A DNA stretch of 34,224 bases from Mucilaginibacter sp. GTDB taxonomy: Bacteria > Bacteroidota > Bacteroidia > Sphingobacteriales > Sphingobacteriaceae. The translations under genes were made by a program, and so were the position numbers. The DNA is taken from NCBI GenBank assembly GCA_028287925.1, contig JAQBOS010000075.1:1-34224 (forward strand). Direction: 5' to 3'. Positions 28,526-34,224 of this stretch are shown here, piece by piece (positions within the stretch are counted from its first letter, which is position 1; every line of letters begins with the position of its first letter). Below the pieces are notes generated by a model, which worked only from the letters and a program-made list of their open reading frames with translations, ran no database searches and was not told the DNA's origin.

Positions 28526-29140
28526 TCAGTTTTCAACAAAATTAAGTTCAGTAATCGCGGCAACCTTATCGTCACTTTTGGTCTCAAATACAGTAAGCAT
28601 TTTTACCCGGTAAACTGCGCTCGGCATATATTTTGAGCTCAGCATTCCCCAAAGGTTGTTCTGCTGTTCAAATGTCAGGCTTACCAGTTTAAAGCTTAAC
28701 CTGTCAATCAGTTGCCACACCTTATTAACAGGGTCAGTTACTGAAGCATTGAGCGAGGGGTATTTCTGGCTGTCAAATACAGAATGTGACTGAAAAAACT
28801 CTATCACGTCCGAAAGGTCACGCAATGCTGTAGGATAGTCGGAATTGTTTGCTACAAAAAGAAGAAACAGATCTATCTCAACAGGCGGATTTAGTTTTAA
28901 AAACTTTTTGTCATCCGTTGGCAAATAATAGGATTGTTTACCTTCCCGCCTTTCTTCCTCTATATTTACCAGCATTATAGTAACATGCGTACTATCCGTT
29001 ATATTAATGTTTCCATTAGGTAAAACAATCGACTTTAAGTCAACCACATTACCGGCACTATAGATTGAAGGATCTTGCTCCCGGTCAACCATGTAGTTTT
29101 CCAGCTCTTTTTTTATAAATTCAAGTGCAGTACGAATCAT
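28526..29140 (-). CDS. DUF4255 family protein (Pvc16-like tail terminator/cap)
   Basis: 204 aa; MIRTALEFIKKELENYM...VTIMLVNIEEERREG...PPVEIDLFLLFVANNSDYPTALRDLSDVIEFFQSHSVF is typical of DUF4255. Confidence 0.9.
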   Translation of the reverse strand: MIRTALEFIKKELENYMVDREQDPSIYSAGNVVDLKSIVLPNGNINITDSTHVTIMLVNIEEERREGKQSYYLPTDDKKFLKLNPPVEIDLFLLFVANNSDYPTALRDLSDVIEFFQSHSVFDSQKYPSLNASVTDPVNKVWQLIDRLSFKLVSLTFEQQNNLWGMLSSKYMPSAVYRVKMLTVFETKSDDKVAAITELNFVEN

Positions 29141-29218
29141 ATACCTGTATTAATAATTTATCAAACTTTACGTCTTGTATAATTGGTTACTCAATATTAA
29201 ACATCCAATATTAAAGTG

Positions 29219-29249
29219 ATCATATTTTAATATTAAATTAAAATATGAT
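29219..29249. promoter_or_regulatory. Palindrome upstream of the eCIS operon start
   Basis: ATCATATTTTAA-tattaaa-TTAAAATATGAT, a perfect 12-bp inverted repeat about 80 bp upstream of the ATG at 29140. Confidence 0.5.
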
Positions 29250-29678
29250 ATCAAAAACTATATCTGTATCAATCTAAAAGATAATTTATAATTAAATTCA
29301 GTAACAGACCACTATATGGATTGCTGGTCAGGTTCAGTTAGGTTTCAATTTTTTATCTGGAATAAAGTTATTTACTAACCTGTTGGTGCACAAGAGTATT
29401 TACACGTAATTGCATGAGTATTTTTACGTAAAAATAAACAGGTGAAAAAACGCAAAAAGTCACCATACCTCCATAATGTTCAAATAATGATTAATTTTTA
29501 ATTAATATGAAATAATTATAATTCATTAAAAAATAGTCAATTATCGTATATTAATATCGATCGTGATATTTAATAAAGAGTTTGATAAGTTGGATTAAAA
29601 AATATGGTTCATCACTTACGGAAATACCAGGCTGATATTGGCTCTTTTTAATTAAAGCAATTTGAGTTGATCCTGGCT

Positions 29679-29766
29679 GGTGTTAAGTCAACAGTCCTTA
29701 GTCGAAAGTCTTTAGCCGGATTTGGTCCTTTTCAGACTTAAGACTTTCGACTCAAGACTAAGCGTC
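29679..29766. repeat. Dispersed imperfect hairpin repeat, copy B
   Basis: GGTGTTAAGTCAACAGTCCTTAGTCGAAAGTCTTTAGCCGGATTTGGTCCTTTTCAGACTTAAGACTTTCGACTCAAGACTAAGCGTC, same orientation as copy A. Confidence 0.9.
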
Positions 29767-29816
29767 TTGCACTATAAATTCAAACCAGCAAGCGGCCATA
29801 CAATTTCCTTAATCTT

Positions 29817-30072
29817 AACGTGAGTTCGACATAAGTAAACGGTCACCTCACCCCAAACCCTTCTCCAACCGCGTGCAGCCGTAGCTTAGGTGATGCGAAG
29901 CGCAAGTTTGTGGATCCACGCCGGCAAAGCGTTCCATTTTTACAAGCGGAACACCTGGAACAAAGTGAAACATTCTGATTATCAGACACTTTGCCTTGTA
30001 TCAATAATTAAATAGATATAAGTATCTGATAATCAAGCATTATGCTACCAATCTTTATATCGAACTCACGTT
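29817..30072. mobile_element. MITE-like noncoding element with terminal inverted repeats
   Basis: Left end AACGTGAGTTCGACATAA, right end reverse complement AACGTGAGTTCGATATAA (17/18 match); both ends flanked by AATCTT (29811-29816 and 30073-30078), a possible 6-bp target duplication; no ORF inside. Confidence 0.65.
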
Positions 30073-30170
30073 AATCTTAATAAAGTGTGGATTAAACAAG
30101 CATAGAATAAATTACAAAGTTTTAAAATACACTAAAAACTAAATCAGGTTAATATATATTTACTATAAAA

Positions 30171-30204
30171 CAGGAAAGCCAACTTATACCTGTTGGCTTT
30201 CCTG
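30171..30204 (-). terminator. Rho-independent-type terminator hairpin, possibly bidirectional, downstream of the RibD-like gene
   Basis: CAGGAAAGCCAAC-ttatacct-GTTGGCTTTCCTG, a perfect 13-bp stem with an A-run before and a T-run after. Confidence 0.8.
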
Positions 30205-30236
30205 TTTTACAAAAATGATTTAATAAAAATCTGTGA

Positions 30237-30791
30237 TTATTTTACCGACTGATAGTACAGAACTATGACACCTGCATCAAGCGATTGGGTTTTAACAAGC
30301 TTTAAACCGGCAGTATGCATCCCATCTCTAAATAAACGTTTCCCGCTTCCCATAATAACGGGATGAACCATCAACCTGTATTCATCAACAAGATTAGCCT
30401 CCATTAACAGCTGAACAAGCTCAGCGCTGCCTTCCAGCATTATTTCGTTGCCAGGTTGTTGTTTCAACTTGCCGATCTCTGCGGCAATATTTTTTTTAAT
30501 AATGGTTGAATTATTCCAGCCGACTTTTTCGAGCGTTGATGAAACTACATATTTGGGCACACTGTTCAGCTTGTCTGCCACCCCGTCCTCATTATTCTTC
30601 ATTGCCGACCAGTAAGGCGCCAGCATTTCATAAGTTTTGCGTCCAAATAATATAGCGTCACAAGTTCTGTGGCACTCCTGGATATAAACTTGCCTTGATT
30701 CGCTGTCATAAGGCATAAACCACTCGCCCATTTTTTCTGCATCAAATACGCCATCCAGCGTAATCCATTCTGAAACTATTAGCTTTCTCAT
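30237..30791 (-). CDS. RibD C-terminal domain / dihydrofolate reductase family protein
   Basis: 184 aa; MRKLIVSEWITLDGVFD...CDAILFGRKTYEMLAPYW...VSSTLEKVGWNNSTII...EIMLEGSAELVQLLMEANLVDEYRLMVHPVIMGSGKRLF. Confidence 0.93.
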   Translation of the reverse strand: MRKLIVSEWITLDGVFDAEKMGEWFMPYDSESRQVYIQECHRTCDAILFGRKTYEMLAPYWSAMKNNEDGVADKLNSVPKYVVSSTLEKVGWNNSTIIKKNIAAEIGKLKQQPGNEIMLEGSAELVQLLMEANLVDEYRLMVHPVIMGSGKRLFRDGMHTAGLKLVKTQSLDAGVIVLYYQSVK

Positions 30792-30879
30792 TTTAATTTG
30801 ATTTAGTTTGTCTTTAATAATACAAAGTAAGGGCCGCCAAATTTTGTATGATAGAACAAACCCGACAATTTAAAAAATT

Positions 30880-31671
30880 TCAACGCGGAAAGTCAGAAGC
30901 CCGTTTTAAATATTCTAGAGGTGAGCAATTGGTGAATTCGTTAAAGGCGCGGATCAGGTGGCTTTGGTCTGCATAGCCGCTTTCATAAGCCACATCAGCC
31001 ATCCCCGAAAATTGATTTTGGTTAAGCTGCTGAAGCGCCGATTGAAACTGGCAGATTCTGCTAAATGTTTTTGGTGAAACACCTACATGAAATTCGAACA
31101 ACCGCTGCAGGGTTCGCTCGGTAATATAAAGCTCTTTTTGAACATTGGTAAGTGAAATTAAGCCCCTGGTTTTTTGTATCGCCTGTGTTGCAAAGGAAAT
31201 GGTATTGTTTATGCTTAGTTTATTGAGTCCAGAAAGTTTCAGTACATAGCTATTCATCAACTGTAAACGTTTATCTAAAGAAGTTGCATTGAGAAGTTGT
31301 TCTTTCAGGCTCATTTCCCTGGCAAGCTCTGTAAAGCTTAAATCGAGGCCAAGATCTGTTAATTCTTTTGCATCAATTCCAAACAAAGTTTTTAGAATAT
31401 GCGGATACAGGAAGTAGGCTATAACAACAACATAGCCGCGGGTATGCAGCTCAATTGGTTTAATGTTTTGCCCATAAAGCACTAAATTGTTATTTTTTTT
31501 ATTACCGTTTATAATCAGCCCCGTATCGGTGATCTGAAAAGTAATGCTGGGAGAGCCATTAGCAATAAGCGGGAGGATTGCTTCGCGGTAGATATTATTA
31601 TTTTCAATAACAACTATGTTACTTACATAGGCAGCAATTGAAGGATGAGGAATAATTGATTGCGTTTTCAT
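30880..31671 (-). CDS. AraC family transcriptional regulator
   Basis: 263 aa; C-terminal ITERTLQRLFEFHVGVSPKTFSRICQFQSALQQLNQ...MADVAYESGYADQSHLIRAFNEFTNCSPLEYLK is an AraC HTH. Confidence 0.93.
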   Translation of the reverse strand: MKTQSIIPHPSIAAYVSNIVVIENNNIYREAILPLIANGSPSITFQITDTGLIINGNKKNNNLVLYGQNIKPIELHTRGYVVVIAYFLYPHILKTLFGIDAKELTDLGLDLSFTELAREMSLKEQLLNATSLDKRLQLMNSYVLKLSGLNKLSINNTISFATQAIQKTRGLISLTNVQKELYITERTLQRLFEFHVGVSPKTFSRICQFQSALQQLNQNQFSGMADVAYESGYADQSHLIRAFNEFTNCSPLEYLKRASDFPR

Positions 31672-31794
31672 TCCCTGGATAATATAATATTACTATTTAA
31701 GCACCTGAGGTAAAACCATAGACAGCCTTATGTCATACCGCTAATTTACATATATAAAGCAAATTGATTATAAATTACCGGCTTATTAAGATCC

Positions 31795-32925
31795 TTATTT
31801 AGTTGCAGCACTTTGATCCATCTGCCCTATCTTATCAAACATAATCCTGAAAGTGTTCCACGGCGTTTTATCACCGGCTGCGGCATTTACTGTTTTTCCG
31901 TAATACCCGTCAAGAAACTGAACCGGCGATGACCATACAGTTTCCGCAATCCCGTAAAAACGCCCTTTAAGCTCCTTACCTGATATAGCCCGTGAGCGGT
32001 AAAAGTTTTCTACCTGGCTCACCGCTACCTGCGGGCGGTTCCAGGCGCAGGTTACTACCCTGAGGCCTTTCATAGCAAAATAAACTGCAGTTTGGTTATC
32101 CTGATCGTATTGCCAGTCGCAGATCACCACATCGCGGGGAATCAGATCGATAGCTTTATACGTATTATTATAACTGGCTGCCCACTCGCCAATGCCTGTT
32201 GTCCTGCCATCAATCAAACGGTCGCCCCAGATCCATAGCTCGCGATTTTGCCCGGCAAGATGATCCCGGATAGTTTGTACCTCGTTGGCAAAAAGAACGG
32301 CTTTGTCTCGGCCTGCGCAGCGCGGGCATTTATCCTCGCCCAAATAAAAAACCTCATCCATGCCCGCATGAAAAGCTTTGGCTTCAAATACCTCAGTAAT
32401 CTCATCCACCAGGTCGAACACAACTTTGTGTACACCGGGATGAAGCGGGCAATAGCTTTTACAATATAAGGCATCGGCATTGGGCCATTTATATTCAGCA
32501 GCAGTAGCAGGCATTTTTACCCATGGGTTTTCATCAAATTCAGGGTAAACCTTCAACAGCATCCCGGTTTTACTGGCCCATGACTGGTGCCCCAGCAAAT
32601 TGATCTGCGGAATAATACTGATGCCGTTCTTTTTACAAGCCTCAACCAATTTTCTGACATCACTTTTTGACAGGCAGATAGAATCCCGAAGCTCCGGGTG
32701 GCTTTTAAACTGATAATTGAAATCAACCCGCAGGATCAGCGTGTTTACTTTACGTGGCGCCAGCTCTTCATTAATAAATTTAACAAAATCGGCTACGCCA
32801 TTTGGCCTGGGGGCCGCAATGGCAAACCCCTTTACCTGGTATAAGCTATCGGTTGTTTGCTTTGCAAACGCATTAAGTGTAAAAAAACCAGCTATCAGCA
32901 ACAGTATGTATTTGGATATTTTCAT
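31795..32925 (-). CDS. Glycoside hydrolase family 20-like (beta-N-acetylhexosaminidase-like) secreted protein
   Basis: 376 aa with N-terminal signal-like sequence; SIIPQINLLGHQSW, AFHAGMDEVFYLG (HxGxDE), ELWIWGDRL motifs. Confidence 0.8.
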   Translation of the reverse strand: MKISKYILLLIAGFFTLNAFAKQTTDSLYQVKGFAIAAPRPNGVADFVKFINEELAPRKVNTLILRVDFNYQFKSHPELRDSICLSKSDVRKLVEACKKNGISIIPQINLLGHQSWASKTGMLLKVYPEFDENPWVKMPATAAEYKWPNADALYCKSYCPLHPGVHKVVFDLVDEITEVFEAKAFHAGMDEVFYLGEDKCPRCAGRDKAVLFANEVQTIRDHLAGQNRELWIWGDRLIDGRTTGIGEWAASYNNTYKAIDLIPRDVVICDWQYDQDNQTAVYFAMKGLRVVTCAWNRPQVAVSQVENFYRSRAISGKELKGRFYGIAETVWSSPVQFLDGYYGKTVNAAAGDKTPWNTFRIMFDKIGQMDQSAATK

Positions 32926-33284
32926 TAGGATAAAGATTTATTTAAGTTAACGAAAACTAAGTTACCATAAATAGCAGCTTTATTTAAAAATGAAGCCGGT
33001 TTTTAGCAGTTGTAGTGCAGAAATAGTATGTGAACTTTATAGCTTTCTATTTTTTTATTCAGACCGAAGGGGAGAAAAATAAACGATCGTTTTATGAGAA
33101 GAATATATTTCTATTAATAAGTTATTAATATTCTTGCGGCCTTAATTAAGGCCTAAAATTCGGCTAACCATTTTTAGTTCACAAACTAAAATCACAAGTT
33201 CACGAGGTAAAAAGCCTTGCTCATAAAATTTTTAATCGAATCTTGATTCCTATAGGTAGTTTGCATGTAAACTATTCCCCCCCC

Positions 33285-34224
33285 ATGTTAAAATATTTAC
33301 CTAAACCTGCTACAGTAAAATTATCTGCCCTTTTTCTAATAACAATTGCGGCCGTATTGATTAACAGCTGCAAACGCGATAGCAAAAGCACTTCGCCCAT
33401 GCCAAGCGACGTTGCACAGGCCAAAGCGTGGTATGAAAGCTCTTATCCATCGTCTGTTTCTACTAACGGCACGCTGGCCACCCAAAGCACTGGTGGAAGC
33501 CGCGATTTAAGCAAGCTGATCAAACCGGACTGGCAGCATGCCACCAGTTATGTAAGCAACAATAAAAATGTTATTGAAATCCCGGTTGACCCTGCTGCAA
33601 AATTTATCTCGACTGCTAAATATGGCAAAACTGCCTTCAATAAAATCTATAGCCGCAGTTCTTACCTTTTAGTAAACGACGGTAAAAATTATCAGGCTTA
33701 TATTTTGACGATCATTGCAGATTCAGCTTATGTAGGTAACGACCTGAGCAAATTATCTCATAACACTTACCGGAAACAGGATGCTGATTTTAGCGGATTA
33801 GCCCTTTATTACTCGCCAAAAGGAGATTACTTAGGCGGGTATGCCTACAAAAACGGTCAGGTGGTTATCCCTTCAAAAACAACACAGCAAAACGGCGGTC
33901 AAAAAACACAAAGTGTTAATAATGGAAAATTAACACCTGACGATATGGCTATACAATGCACTGACTGGTACAACGATTACTATTACGATGGGGTGTTTCA
34001 GTACTCGGTGTTTCTGGGAACAACCTGTGTTGGTTATCAGACCGGTGGCGGTGGGGGCTCCGGTACTGGAGGTAACGGTGGAAGTGGTGGTAGTAGTACT
34101 TTGCCATCGCCGCCGCCTCCTCCATGTCCTCCAGGTACTTCTTCCGGCCCAACGATAACTCCGCCTTGTATTCCACCGGCATCTACAGTGGAATCTATCG
34201 GAGGTATTAAGTTGAAAGTAGATT
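33285..34224 (+). CDS. Putative lipoprotein, C-terminus truncated at window edge, with Gly/Ser- and Pro-rich linker
   Basis: Not in the ORF track (runs off the right edge). ATG at 33285: MLKYLPKPATVKLSALFLITIAAVLINSCKRDSKSTSPMPSDVAQAKAWYESSYPSS...; lipobox-like LINSC; GGGGGSGTGGNGGSGGSSTLPSPPPPPCPPGTSSGP; open to the window end. Confidence 0.8.
   Translation, partial: MLKYLPKPATVKLSALFLITIAAVLINSCKRDSKSTSPMPSDVAQAKAWYESSYPSSVSTNGTLATQSTGGSRDLSKLIKPDWQHATSYVSNNKNVIEIPVDPAAKFISTAKYGKTAFNKIYSRSSYLLVNDGKNYQAYILTIIADSAYVGNDLSKLSHNTYRKQDADFSGLALYYSPKGDYLGGYAYKNGQVVIPSKTTQQNGGQKTQSVNNGKLTPDDMAIQCTDWYNDYYYDGVFQYSVFLGTTCVGYQTGGGGGSGTGGNGGSGGSSTLPSPPPPPCPPGTSSGPTITPPCIPPASTVESIGGIKLKVD

Noticed and set aside
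16727-29140. Interpretation as an ordinary prophage tail or T6SS
   Set aside because: No capsid, portal, terminase or integrase genes and no T6SS membrane complex; the DUF4255, CIS tape-measure, AAA+ ATPase, DUF5908 and DUF4157 combination is diagnostic of eCIS.
29141-30236. tRNA or rRNA genes in the noncoding interval
   Set aside because: No tRNA cloverleaf or rRNA-like sequence was recognised; the region is AT-rich with palindromes and repeat elements.
30880-31671. AraC-family gene as the dedicated eCIS regulator
   Set aside because: It lies beyond a terminator and a RibD-like gene, ~1.7 kb from the operon start; proximity alone does not support a regulatory link.

Overview
The window carries an extracellular contractile injection system (eCIS; AFP/PVC-like, phage-tail-derived) on the minus strand. 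Gene content and AT-rich composition suggest a Bacteroidetes/Sphingobacteriaceae-type genome (inference). The operon reads right to left: DUF4255/Pvc16-like cap protein, an unidentified 396-aa protein, sheath, two tube proteins, a short DUF5908-like ORF missing from the ORF track, LysM/Pvc7-like tube-baseplate protein, VgrG-like spike, PAAR tip, gp25-like protein, a very large gpJ-like baseplate protein with an Ala-rich low-complexity tail, a second J-like baseplate protein, CIS tape-measure protein and AAA+ ATPase. Downstream are five tandem DUF4157 (eCIS_core) proteins with a shared N-terminus but unrelated C-terminal payloads: a metzincin-like zinc protease, an L,D-transpeptidase-like domain with a Pro/Ala tail, two unknowns, and a >1350-aa protein truncated at the left edge. 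The right flank has a ~1.1 kb noncoding region with palindromes, a MITE-like element and one copy of a hairpin repeat. The other copy lies between the structural genes and the effector array. Further right are a RibD/DHFR-like reductase, an AraC-family regulator, a GH20-like glycosidase and a truncated lipoprotein. The most interesting features are the five-member effector cassette with IQR-type motifs bracketing the DUF4157 domain, the unidentified 396-aa protein, and the paired hairpin repeats bracketing the structural module.
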